Source: CF-39 sp036518215
Lineage (GTDB): Bacteria > Chloroflexota > Limnocylindria > P2-11E
Direction: 5' to 3'
DNA: 64,000 bases
Assembly: GCA_036518215.1 (NCBI GenBank)
Contig: DATDNP010000201.1
Span: 25,409-89,408 of the forward strand
The position numbers and the translations under genes are program-made. Below the pieces are notes generated by a model that worked only from the letters and a program-made list of their open reading frames with translations, was not told the origin of the DNA and made no database searches. Shown here one piece after another: positions 51,120 to 60,276 of the stretch (the stretch's first letter is position 1; every line of letters begins with the position of its first letter).

Positions 51120-54100
51120 GTGGGGGATCAAGGGACGGCCCGGGACGAACGGCGCGTGGCCGAGCTCGAAGCCGAGCTCGCGCGGGCGCGCGAGCAGCAG
51201 GCCGCGATCGCCGGGGTGCTGCAGGCGATGGCGGGATCGCACGCCGACGAACAGGCCATCCTCGACGCGATCGCGACGAGCGCCGTCCGGTACTGCGGCG
51301 CGAACGACGCGCAGGTCTGGCTCGTCCGCGGCGACGAGCTCGAGCGCGCCGCGCATCACGGCCCGGTCGCGAACCTCGAGGGACGGATCCGGCTCGACCC
51401 GACGTCCGTCGCGGGACGCGCGATCGGCGAGCGCCGCACGATCCACATCAGCGACGTCCTCGGTCCCGAGGGCGATGCGTATCCGCAGACACGCGCGCGC
51501 TTCGCGCAGATGGGCCACCGCGCGCTGCTCGTCGCCCCGGTCGTGCGCGACGGGGTCGCGATCGGCTCGCTCAACCTGCGGAAGCACGCGCCCGAGCCTT
51601 TCACCACGGAGCAGATCCAGCTGCTCGAGGCGTTCGCGGACCAGGCCGCGATCGTGATCGAGAACGTTCGCCTGCACCGCGAGACGACAGCCTCACTCGA
51701 GCGGCAGACGGCGATCAGCGACCTCCTCGGCACGATCAGCCGATCGGCGTTCGACCTCGATGCCGTCCTCACCACGATCTGCGTCCGCGCCGTGGCGCTC
51801 GTCGGCGCACAGGGCGCGTCGATCGGGATCCGCGAGGGCGACGAGATCGTCATCATCGCGACCGGCGGCGGCCCGGCGACGCTCGGCAAAGGCGAGCGCT
51901 GGCTGATCGACGACACCACCGTCGGCGGACGTGCGTTCCTGGACGGTAAGCGCCACTACGCTCCCGATGTCACAAAAGACCCGGCGCTTCCCCAGGGAGG
52001 GGCGCAGACCCGTCTCGCGATCCCATTCGTGCGCGACGGCACCGTGACCGGTGTGCTCTTCACGGCACACCGCGAGGCGAACGCGTTCGACGAACGCGAC
52101 ATCCAGCTGCTCGAGGTGTTCGCCGATCAGGCGGCCATCGCGATGGAGAACGTACGTCTCTACCGCGAGACGAAGGAGTCGCTCGAGCAGCAGACCGCGA
52201 TCAGCGAGATCCTGCAGGTGATCTCGAGCAGCCCGACCGACATACAGCCTGTGCTCGACGCGATCGCGCGGAACGCGGCGCGTTACTGCCTCGCGGAAGA
52301 CTGCGGCGTAGCGCTCATCCGTTCCGACGGCCTGCTCGAGCAGGTCGCGCAGTACGGTCCGATCGCGCTGGACATCGCGCCATGGCCGGTCGATCGCACC
52401 TCCGTGCGTGGCCGCGCGATCGTGGACCGGCAGGTGATCCACGTACCGGACATGGCCTCCGAGAGCGAGGCCGAGTACGCCATCGGCGTTCGGCGCTCAC
52501 GCGAGCTTGGCCAACGCTCGATACTCGCCGCGCCGCTCCTGCGAGAGGGCAGGCCGCTCGGCGCGATCGGGCTGCGACGCACCGAGGTCCGGCCCTTCAC
52601 GGACAAGCAGATCGCGCTGCTGCGCACGTTCGCAGATCAGGCCGCCATCGCGATCGAGAACGTCCGCCTGTTCAACGAGACGAAGCAGGCGCTCGAGCAG
52701 CAGACCGCGATCAGCGAAGTGCTGCGCGCGATCTCGAGCTCGCCGACCTCGTCGCAGCCGGTCCTCGATGTCGTGGCCACGAACGCCGTGCGCTTCTGCG
52801 AGGCCGAGCACGCCGTCGTGTGCCTCATCCGCGACGGGCTCCTGACGCCCGTCGCCCACGGCGGCCTCGACTGGGAGCCCGTGAAGCCGTTCGTCATCGA
52901 CCGCACGACGGTGACCGGTCGCGCGGTCGTGGACCGACGGATCACTCACGTCGCAGACCTCTGGGCGCTCGAATCCGAGTATCCGCTCGGCTATGCGCAG
53001 GCGCGCGAGGGCAACGAACGCGCGCTCGTCGCCGCGCCGCTCATGCACCAGGATGAGGTCGTCGGCGCGATCATCCTCCGGCGGACGCACCCGACGCCGT
53101 TCACCGAACGACAGATCGATCTGCTCGCGACGTTCGCCGATCAAGCCGCGATCGCCATCTCGAACGTGCGCCTCTTCAACGAGACGAAGGAAGCGCTCGA
53201 GCAGCAGACCGCGATCGCCGACATCCTGCGCGTCATCTCCAGCTCGCCGACCGACCTGCAGCCGGTCGCGGACGCGATCGCGAAGAGCGCGCTCCGTTTC
53301 GCCGGCGCAGAGGACGCATCGCTCGTCTTGGTGAAGGACGGAGTCTTGGTGCCGGCCTCTCACCGCGGACCGATGGTGATCCCTTTGACGGTGCCGGCGG
53401 ACCGGCGTTCGGTCACCGGTCGTGCGATCCTCGACCGCAAGACGGTCCACGTCGGGGACGTCATGGCGAACGAGGAATTTCCGCAGAGCACGGAGAACGC
53501 GGCCAGCAGCGGCCAGCGCGCCGTGCTCGCCGCGCCGCTCATGCGCGAGGGGACGGCCATCGGCGCGATCCTGCTCCGCAAGACCGAGCCAAAGCCGTTC
53601 ACCGACGGGCAGGTCGCCCTCGTGGAGACGTTCGCATCGCAGGCCGTGATCGCGTTCGAGAACGTGCGTCTCTTCAATGAGACAAAGGTCGCTCTCGAGC
53701 GTCAAACGGCGACGGCGGAGGTCGTCAAGCTCATGAGCAGCACCGCGTTCGACCTCCGGCGCGTGCTCGACATCGTCATCGGACACGCGACGCAGCTCGC
53801 CCAAGCCGACGCTGGGTTCATCTATCAGGCCGACGGTGAGTACCTGCGCATGACGGCGGCGTACGGCGAGCACGCCGAGGCGATGCGCGAGTGGCAAGCG
53901 GAACATCCGATCCGCGGCGACTATCTCGGGTCGGCCACCGGTCGCGCCTTCGCGGAGCGCCGGACGGTGCACATCTCGGACGTCGAAGCCGACGCGAGCT
54001 ACACGTATGGCGAGGCGAAGCAGCTCGGCGCTTTCAGGACGCTCCTCTCCGTGCCGCTCGTGCGCGACGATCGAGCCGTCGGCACCTTCTCGCTGTGGCG

Positions 54101-55475
54101 CACGACGCCACGTCCATTCACGGCAGAGGAGATCGCGCTCGTCGAGAGCTTCGCCGATCAGGCGCTCATCGCGATCGAGAACGTTCGCCTCTTCGACGAG
54201 ACGAAGGGCGCCCTCGAGCGACAGACGGCACTGGGCGAGATCCTGCGCGTCATGGCCAGCTCGCCCACGAGCGAGCAGCCGGTCCTCGACGCCATCGCCC
54301 ACAACGCCGTGCGCTTCTCGGGCGCCGAGGACGCGGCGGTCGCGCTCCGTGGCGAGAAGACATATCGCTTCGTCGCGCACGAGGGTGCGCTCCTACCCGA
54401 CTTTGGCGTCGATCGGCCGCTCGACGAATCGACGGTGAGCGGTCGGGCGATGCTCCGAGCCGAGCTCGTCCACGTTCCGGATATCCGTGAGCGCGCCGCG
54501 GAGTTCCCGCGCAGCTACGAGTTCGCCCAGCGCAGCGGCCAGCGCGCGATGCTCTCGGTCCCGATGCTGCACGACGGCACGGCGATCGGCTCGATCGTGC
54601 TCCGCCGCAAGGACCCGCGCGCGTACTCCAACGAGGAGATCGAGATCGCGCGCGCCTTCGCGGACCAGGCGGCGATCGCGATCGAGAACGTGCGGCTCTT
54701 CCACGAGATCCAGGAGAAGAGCGCACAGCTCGAGATCGCGAACCGCCACAAGAGCGAGTTCCTCGCGAACATGAGCCACGAGCTGCGGACGCCGCTGAAC
54801 GCGATCATCGGGTTCAGCGAGGTGCTGTTGCAGGGCATCTTCGGCGACGTGAACGAGAAGCAGCGCGAGTATCTCGACGACGTGCTGTCGTCGGGAAAGC
54901 ACCTGCTCTCGCTCATCAACGACATCCTCGACCTCTCGAAGATCGAAGCGGGCCGGATGGAGCTCGAGGTCTCGACGTTCTCTCTCACCGCCGCGCTCGA
55001 GAGCGGGCTCACGATCGTCCGCGAGCGGGCCGCGCGGCACGGGATCGCGCTCGCAGCCGTGATCCCGGACGATCTTCCGACCGTGGACGCCGACGAGCGC
55101 AAGGTGAAGCAGATCCTCTACAACCTCCTCTCGAACGCCGTGAAGTTCACTCCCGACGGCGGACGCGTGGAGGTGCGTGTGCGTCGCGTAGGCGACGACG
55201 TCGAGATCGCCGTGAAGGACAACGGCATCGGGATCGCACCCGCGGATCAGCCCAAGGTGTTCGAGGAGTTCCGGCAGGTCGGGCGCGAGCGGTCGCGCGA
55301 AGGCACCGGCCTCGGCCTCACGCTCACGAAGCGCTTCGTCGAGCTGCACGGCGGCCGGATCTGGCTCGCGAGCGAGGTCGGCGCGGGGAGCACGTTCACG
55401 TTCACCCTCCCGCTGCGCCGCGACGCCCGCCGCGGGGACCCTGCCAGGGAGATCACGCCCGCGCAGCCATCCTGA
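51120..55475 (+). CDS. Giant histidine kinase with seven tandem GAF domains
   Basis: 1451 residues from a GTG. No TM helix. A short coiled coil (VAELEAELARAREQQAAIAG) leads to seven GAF units of about 165 residues, each ending in a near-identical FADQAAIAIENVRLF-type helix (seven copies between residues about 180 and 1190). Then HisKA (RHKSEFLANMSHELRTPLNA, His about 1220) and HATPase (LLSNAVKFTPDGG, DNGIGIAPADQ, GTGLGLTLTKRF). No receiver. Many different ligands could be integrated. The kinase module is close to that of the gene at 55563. Confidence 0.93.
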   Translation: MGDQGTARDERRVAELEAELARAREQQAAIAGVLQAMAGSHADEQAILDAIATSAVRYCGANDAQVWLVRGDELERAAHHGPVANLEGRIRLDPTSVAGRAIGERRTIHISDVLGPEGDAYPQTRARFAQMGHRALLVAPVVRDGVAIGSLNLRKHAPEPFTTEQIQLLEAFADQAAIVIENVRLHRETTASLERQTAISDLLGTISRSAFDLDAVLTTICVRAVALVGAQGASIGIREGDEIVIIATGGGPATLGKGERWLIDDTTVGGRAFLDGKRHYAPDVTKDPALPQGGAQTRLAIPFVRDGTVTGVLFTAHREANAFDERDIQLLEVFADQAAIAMENVRLYRETKESLEQQTAISEILQVISSSPTDIQPVLDAIARNAARYCLAEDCGVALIRSDGLLEQVAQYGPIALDIAPWPVDRTSVRGRAIVDRQVIHVPDMASESEAEYAIGVRRSRELGQRSILAAPLLREGRPLGAIGLRRTEVRPFTDKQIALLRTFADQAAIAIENVRLFNETKQALEQQTAISEVLRAISSSPTSSQPVLDVVATNAVRFCEAEHAVVCLIRDGLLTPVAHGGLDWEPVKPFVIDRTTVTGRAVVDRRITHVADLWALESEYPLGYAQAREGNERALVAAPLMHQDEVVGAIILRRTHPTPFTERQIDLLATFADQAAIAISNVRLFNETKEALEQQTAIADILRVISSSPTDLQPVADAIAKSALRFAGAEDASLVLVKDGVLVPASHRGPMVIPLTVPADRRSVTGRAILDRKTVHVGDVMANEEFPQSTENAASSGQRAVLAAPLMREGTAIGAILLRKTEPKPFTDGQVALVETFASQAVIAFENVRLFNETKVALERQTATAEVVKLMSSTAFDLRRVLDIVIGHATQLAQADAGFIYQADGEYLRMTAAYGEHAEAMREWQAEHPIRGDYLGSATGRAFAERRTVHISDVEADASYTYGEAKQLGAFRTLLSVPLVRDDRAVGTFSLWRTTPRPFTAEEIALVESFADQALIAIENVRLFDETKGALERQTALGEILRVMASSPTSEQPVLDAIAHNAVRFSGAEDAAVALRGEKTYRFVAHEGALLPDFGVDRPLDESTVSGRAMLRAELVHVPDIRERAAEFPRSYEFAQRSGQRAMLSVPMLHDGTAIGSIVLRRKDPRAYSNEEIEIARAFADQAAIAIENVRLFHEIQEKSAQLEIANRHKSEFLANMSHELRTPLNAIIGFSEVLLQGIFGDVNEKQREYLDDVLSSGKHLLSLINDILDLSKIEAGRMELEVSTFSLTAALESGLTIVRERAARHGIALAAVIPDDLPTVDADERKVKQILYNLLSNAVKFTPDGGRVEVRVRRVGDDVEIAVKDNGIGIAPADQPKVFEEFRQVGRERSREGTGLGLTLTKRFVELHGGRIWLASEVGAGSTFTFTLPLRRDARRGDPAREITPAQPS

Positions 55476-55562
55476 GAACGGTCGCGGCCCGCCGATCTCG
55501 CGAGCGTTACGGCGGCGCCTGACGCGATACAGGCGGGCCTAGCATGCGGGCGGAGGGAGCGG

Positions 55563-58500
55563 GTGGACCTCGTTCGCCGAGCTGAATGGCTCGTGGAACG
55601 ACCGTGGCGACTCGTCGCCATCGTGGCCGTCGCAGTCGCGCTGCCGATCCTTGTCCTCGGTGAGATATCGAACGAACAGACGCGCGCCCGGGACGTATTG
55701 GCGCGCGCCGAGGCGGGCGAACGCGATGCGGCAGCGGCGACCGAAGTGCTCGCGACCCGACTGACCTCGATCGAACGAGCCGTCGTAACGACGGGCTCCC
55801 GGGATCCGCTGGGCGTTCCCACGCCGCTCATCAACGCCGTCGAGCGACTGGATAGCGAGGCCATCGAGGCGGAGCTCGCTGCGGTGTGGCCGTATCGCGA
55901 TCCGTCGGTGATCCGGCTGGCGGTCGTCGATCCGGACGCGCACGTCATCGGGCAGACGCCGCAGCCTCTCAGTGGTGTTCGCACCGTTGCGTCCTATAGC
56001 AGCGCGTTCGCACTGAGCGCGCCGGAAGCGAGCGACGTCCATGTCGACGCGGGCGACCCTCGCCTCGAGATCGGGACGCCCATCGAAGGAGCCGAACGGC
56101 GCGGGTATCGCCTCATCGCTACGGTGAGTCTCCGCGCGCTCGCCTCCGACACACTCGCGCCGCTCGCGTTCGTGTATCCGGACGTGTATCTCATCGACAC
56201 GCGCGGGCGTCTTGCGCTGCGCGGCTCGCGTTTGCTCGCGGACGAACAACTCTTGCGCGATGTGACCGCCGCCACGGCTGTGATGCCCGGCGCATCGAGC
56301 GTGATCGATCCGATCGATCCTTCGTATCGAATACTCGCGACCGCGCGGATGCCCGAATTCGGTTGGTCGATCGTCGTGCTCGACCCGGGCGTCTCCAACG
56401 CGACCCTGGATGCCAGCCTTGCGCAGCAGCGTGCACTGCGGATCGGCCTTGTTGTCGTGCTTCTTGTCGGCTCGGTGATCGTGGGCAACACGTCGAGCGC
56501 GACGATCCGGCGCCGTCGCGAGGCACAAGAGGCTCTCGAACAGCAGGTCGCGACGAGCGCGGTGCTGCGTGCCATCAGCGCGACGCATGACGACGTGCAG
56601 GCCGTGCTGCAGTGTGTCGTGGATGAGGCGCTGCGCCTCTGTGACGCGGAGAGCGCGACCTTCTATCGGAGCGACGGCGAGGATCGCGTGCTCATGGCTG
56701 TCGCAGGTCGCCACCCGGAGTCTGTCCCCATCGGCGAGCGCATCGCGAACACGCCGACGACGCTGCTCAGCTTGGCCCTTCGAGAAGGGAAAACGTTCCA
56801 CACGCGCGACATGTCGAGTGAGGAGACGCGCCGGCTGGTCCGGCCCGACGAAACGCAGGAGGAATGGCAGCGCACGATCCTCGCATCGTGGCCAGGACTG
56901 TCCCGGCTCGCGGTTCCCGTGATGCAGGATGGCAAGGCGGTCGGTGTCATCCGCGTCGATCGCCGTGAGCGCGGCGGCTTCACACCGCAGCAGATCAAGC
57001 TCATCGAGTCCTTCGCGGCGCAGGCCGCGATCGCGATGGAAAACGTTCGTCTCTTCAATGAGACGCGAGAGGCGCTCGATCGACAGACCGCCATTAGTGA
57101 AGTCCTGAAGACGATCTCGCAGAGCGTCTTCCAACTGGACTCGACGCTCCAGACCGTCGTCGAGAACGCGGCACGACTGTGCGACGCGGACGCAGCCTGG
57201 ATGGTCGAATGGGCCGGTGCGGGCTACACGGGCCTCGCCCGATACGCGCGCACCCCAGAGATAGCCGCGCTGCTCGAAAGGGCACGTAAGTCGCAGCCCG
57301 GCGTCGTCGCTCCAGCCGAACGGCATCGCATCGCCGGCCGGATGTTCCTCGAACGTCGCACGATCGGCGTGGCTGACATAGCGAACGAGCCGGAGCTCTC
57401 AGGGTCATGGACGGCCCTCGATATCGGTGCGCGGTCCGTGCTCGGCGTACCTGTCGTGAGCGATGGCGTGCCTCTCGCGGGAATCGTGCTTGCGCGGGTT
57501 ACCGTACGCCCGTTCTCCAAGAGCGAGACGGAACTCGTCGAGACGTTCGCCGATCAGGCGGCGATCGCCATCAAGAACGTCCGTCTCTTCACCGGTACGA
57601 AGGAGGCGCTCGAGCAGCAGACCGCGGTGAGCGATGTCCTCAAGACGATCAGCCGGAGCGTGTTCGAGCTGGCGCCGACCCTACGCACGGTCGTCGAGAA
57701 CGCGGCACGCATCTGCGACGCTGATGCCGGCTGGATGACTCGCACCTCTCTGTCGGGACACAGCTCGGGAGCGCGCTACGGCCGCACGCCCGAGATCGCA
57801 CGCGCCGTCGAGCTCGCGTATGAGAGGTCCGTCGGGGACGTCTCCGGGCCCGATCCCAGTAGGATCGGGGACCGCGTCTACCTCGAACGGCGGCCGATCG
57901 TCGTCGACGACATCGCGGCCGACGCCACCCTCGCGAACTCCTACATCGCGCACGGGATCAAGTCACGCTCCGTGCTTGCGGTGCCGGTCCTTGGCGACGA
58001 CGCCGTGCTCGGCGCGATCATCCTCGCTCGTCTGACGGTGAGACCGTTCTCTGAACGCGAAACGCAGCTCGTTCAGACGTTCGCTGACCAAGCCGCGATC
58101 GCGATCCAGAACGTTCGTCTCTTCAATGAGGTCGAAGACAAGTCGCGGCAGCTCGAGGCCGCCAACCGTCACAAGAGCGAGTTCCTCGCGAACATGAGCC
58201 ACGAGCTGCGAACGCCGCTCAACGCGATCATCGGCTTCAGCGAGGTGCTTCTCCAAGGGCTCTTCGGTGACATCAACGCAAAGCAGCGCGAATACCTCGA
58301 CGACGTGCTGACCTCCGGGAAGCATCTGCTGTCGCTCATCAACGACATCCTCGACCTCTCTAAGGTCGAGGCGGGCCGCATGGAGCTGGAGCTGTCGCGC
58401 TTCTCGGTCGCGACGACGGTCGATACCTCGCTCACGATCATCCGGGAGCGTGCTGCGCGTCACAGCATCGCACTGAGGGCCGTTCTCCCGAACGATCTGC

Positions 58501-58865
58501 CCGAGATCGAGGCCGACGAGCGGAAGGTCCGCCAGATCCTCTTCAACCTCCTGTCGAACGCCGTGAAGTTCACGCCGGATGGCGGCACAATCAGCCTTCA
58601 CGTGCGCCGCGAGGCCGGCGGGTTGTGCTTCGCGGTGTCGGACACGGGGATCGGGATCGCGCCGGAGGATCAGGTGAAGGTGTTCGAAGAATTCCGTCAG
58701 GTCGGCCGCGAGCGCGCGCGCGAAGGGACCGGGCTGGGCTTGACGCTCACAAAGCGCTTCGTCGAGCTCCATGGCGGCCGGATCTGGGTCGAGAGCGAGA
58801 CGGGAAAGGGCAGCACGTTCTCGTTCACCCTTCCGCTGACGCAGCCGTCGGCGGCGCCGGCATGA
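55563..58865 (+). CDS. Membrane histidine kinase: CACHE-like sensor, three GAF domains, HisKA, HATPase
   Basis: 1100 residues, GTG start. TM1 (about 16-35), an extracytoplasmic PAS/CACHE-like domain (about 40-285; VIRLAVVDPDAHVIGQT, VYLIDTRGRLALRG), TM2 (about 295-315), then three GAF domains ending in FAAQAAIAMENVRLF, FADQAAIAIKNVRLF and FADQAAIAIQNVRLF, then HisKA (FLANMSHELRTPL) and HATPase. The C-terminal kinase half is very similar to the 51120 protein, so the two arose by duplication. Its stop overlaps the receiver gene at 58862 by 4 nt. Confidence 0.92.
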   Translation: MDLVRRAEWLVERPWRLVAIVAVAVALPILVLGEISNEQTRARDVLARAEAGERDAAAATEVLATRLTSIERAVVTTGSRDPLGVPTPLINAVERLDSEAIEAELAAVWPYRDPSVIRLAVVDPDAHVIGQTPQPLSGVRTVASYSSAFALSAPEASDVHVDAGDPRLEIGTPIEGAERRGYRLIATVSLRALASDTLAPLAFVYPDVYLIDTRGRLALRGSRLLADEQLLRDVTAATAVMPGASSVIDPIDPSYRILATARMPEFGWSIVVLDPGVSNATLDASLAQQRALRIGLVVVLLVGSVIVGNTSSATIRRRREAQEALEQQVATSAVLRAISATHDDVQAVLQCVVDEALRLCDAESATFYRSDGEDRVLMAVAGRHPESVPIGERIANTPTTLLSLALREGKTFHTRDMSSEETRRLVRPDETQEEWQRTILASWPGLSRLAVPVMQDGKAVGVIRVDRRERGGFTPQQIKLIESFAAQAAIAMENVRLFNETREALDRQTAISEVLKTISQSVFQLDSTLQTVVENAARLCDADAAWMVEWAGAGYTGLARYARTPEIAALLERARKSQPGVVAPAERHRIAGRMFLERRTIGVADIANEPELSGSWTALDIGARSVLGVPVVSDGVPLAGIVLARVTVRPFSKSETELVETFADQAAIAIKNVRLFTGTKEALEQQTAVSDVLKTISRSVFELAPTLRTVVENAARICDADAGWMTRTSLSGHSSGARYGRTPEIARAVELAYERSVGDVSGPDPSRIGDRVYLERRPIVVDDIAADATLANSYIAHGIKSRSVLAVPVLGDDAVLGAIILARLTVRPFSERETQLVQTFADQAAIAIQNVRLFNEVEDKSRQLEAANRHKSEFLANMSHELRTPLNAIIGFSEVLLQGLFGDINAKQREYLDDVLTSGKHLLSLINDILDLSKVEAGRMELELSRFSVATTVDTSLTIIRERAARHSIALRAVLPNDLPEIEADERKVRQILFNLLSNAVKFTPDGGTISLHVRREAGGLCFAVSDTGIGIAPEDQVKVFEEFRQVGRERAREGTGLGLTLTKRFVELHGGRIWVESETGKGSTFSFTLPLTQPSAAPA

Positions 58866-59239
58866 GCGACCTCGTTCTCATCATCGAGGACAACGAGAAG
58901 AACATGAAGCTCGCGCGCGACCTCCTGCGCTTTCACGGCTTCGACACGATCGAGGCGACGAGCGCGGAGGATGGCCTCGCGCTCGCGCGGGAGCGACAGC
59001 CGCGGCTCGTCCTCATGGACATCCAGCTTCCCGGGATGGACGGCGTCACAGCGCTGGGGCGATTGAGGTCGGACGGCACGACCGCCGCGATCCCCGTCGT
59101 CGCGATGACGGCCTCTGTGATGAAGGAGGACCGCGAGCGCTTCGACAAGGCGGGCTTCGACGGGTTCCTCATGAAGCCGATCGACGTGCGCGCGTTCCCG
59201 CAGCAGGTGCGCGACGCGATCGCGCGCGGCCGCGCGTGA
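58862..59239 (+). CDS. Single-domain response regulator (DivK/CheY-like)
   Basis: 125 residues. IIEDNEKNMKLARDLLRFHG, phospho-acceptor Asp in LVLMDIQLPGMDG (about 53), Thr-Ala in VVAMTASVMKED, Lys in FLMKPIDVRAF. The opening resembles DivK-type diffusible receivers. It overlaps the kinase before it and the receiver-cyclase after it (GTGA), which places it in a phosphorelay feeding the cyclase, or competing for phosphate. Confidence 0.92.
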   Translation: MSDLVLIIEDNEKNMKLARDLLRFHGFDTIEATSAEDGLALARERQPRLVLMDIQLPGMDGVTALGRLRSDGTTAAIPVVAMTASVMKEDRERFDKAGFDGFLMKPIDVRAFPQQVRDAIARGRA

Positions 59240-60276
59240 GCGATCGCCCGAAGATCCTCGCCGTCGACGACACCCCGGAGAACCTCCGGCTCCTCGACGC
59301 GCTCCTCGCGCCGCAGGGCTACGAGCTCGTGCCGGCGTCCTCCGGACGCGAGGCGCTCGCGCTCGTGCCGGAGCGGAGGCCGGACCTGCTCCTCGTCGAC
59401 CTCGTGATGCCGGAGATGAACGGCTTCGAGGTCACCAAGGCCGTCCGCGCCGACGACACCTGGAAGCATCTGCCGATCATCATCATCACCGCGACGGGCG
59501 GCGCCGATCTCGTTCGGGCGCTCGAGGCGGGCGCGGACGACTACGTGTCGAAGCCGTTCGACAAGAACGAGCTGCTCGCGCGCGTCCGGTCGCTCATCCG
59601 CGTGAAGAACTACTACGACACCGTGCAGCGGCAGCGCGAGGAGCTGTCGCGCTTCTTCTCGCCCGCGATCGCGCACCTCATCACGAGCGACGAAGGGAAG
59701 CGCATGCTCGACGGCCATCGTCGCGCCGTCACGGTCGTCTTCTGCGACCTGCGCGGCTTCACGGCGTTCTCGGAGACGGTGGAACCCGAGGAGGTGCTGG
59801 GCGTGCTGCGCGAGTACCACCGCGCGATGGGCGAGCTCATCGCAGCGCACGGCGGCACGCTCGAGCACTTCGAGGGCGACGGCTTCATGGTGTTCTTCAA
59901 CGATCCGATCGAAACGCCTCAGCACGAGCATGTCGCCGTGCGTATGGCCGTGGCGATGCGAGACCGCTTCGACGAGCTCGCCGCGCCGTGGCGCAGGAAG
60001 GGCTACGACCTCGCGTTCGGTGTCGGCGTTGCGGTGGGCTACGCGACGCTCGGACGCATCGGCTATGAGGGCCGCTACGACTACGCCGCGATCGGCAACG
60101 TGACGATCCACGCGTCGCGCCTCATGGCACGAGCGCAGGGCGGCGAGATCCTCATCACGCAGCGCCTGAACGCCGCGATCGAGGACGAGTTCGAGACGGC
60201 GGCCGTCGGCGAGCTCGAGCTGAAGGGCGTCACACGACCGGTCGCGGCGTTCAACGTCATTGGGAGGCGGAGATGA
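59236..60276 (+). CDS. Receiver domain fused to class III nucleotidyl cyclase
   Basis: 346 residues. Receiver (1-125; VDDTPEN, Asp55 in LLLVDLVMPEMNGF, Lys107 in VSKPFDKNEL), linker YYDTVQRQREELSRFFSPAI, then a cyclase domain (about 160-345). Metal aspartates are present: D171 in VVFCDLRGFTAFSE and D215 in EHFEGDGFMVFF. In the transition-state motif the sequence is YAAIGNVTIHASRL: the Arg (295) is kept but the position usually occupied by Asn is Ile291. Activity may be altered. Product (cAMP or cGMP) unknown. It overlaps the next gene, which has two cNMP-binding domains. Confidence 0.9.
   Translation: MSDRPKILAVDDTPENLRLLDALLAPQGYELVPASSGREALALVPERRPDLLLVDLVMPEMNGFEVTKAVRADDTWKHLPIIIITATGGADLVRALEAGADDYVSKPFDKNELLARVRSLIRVKNYYDTVQRQREELSRFFSPAIAHLITSDEGKRMLDGHRRAVTVVFCDLRGFTAFSETVEPEEVLGVLREYHRAMGELIAAHGGTLEHFEGDGFMVFFNDPIETPQHEHVAVRMAVAMRDRFDELAAPWRRKGYDLAFGVGVAVGYATLGRIGYEGRYDYAAIGNVTIHASRLMARAQGGEILITQRLNAAIEDEFETAAVGELELKGVTRPVAAFNVIGRRR

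Noticed and set aside
52497..54380. Long antisense frame within the 7-GAF kinase
   Set aside because: Its repeats only mirror the GAF repeats of the sense strand.
51300..54700. Tandem DNA repeats that might be a mobile array
   Set aside because: They encode repeated GAF domains in one continuous frame; sequence identity at DNA level is partial.
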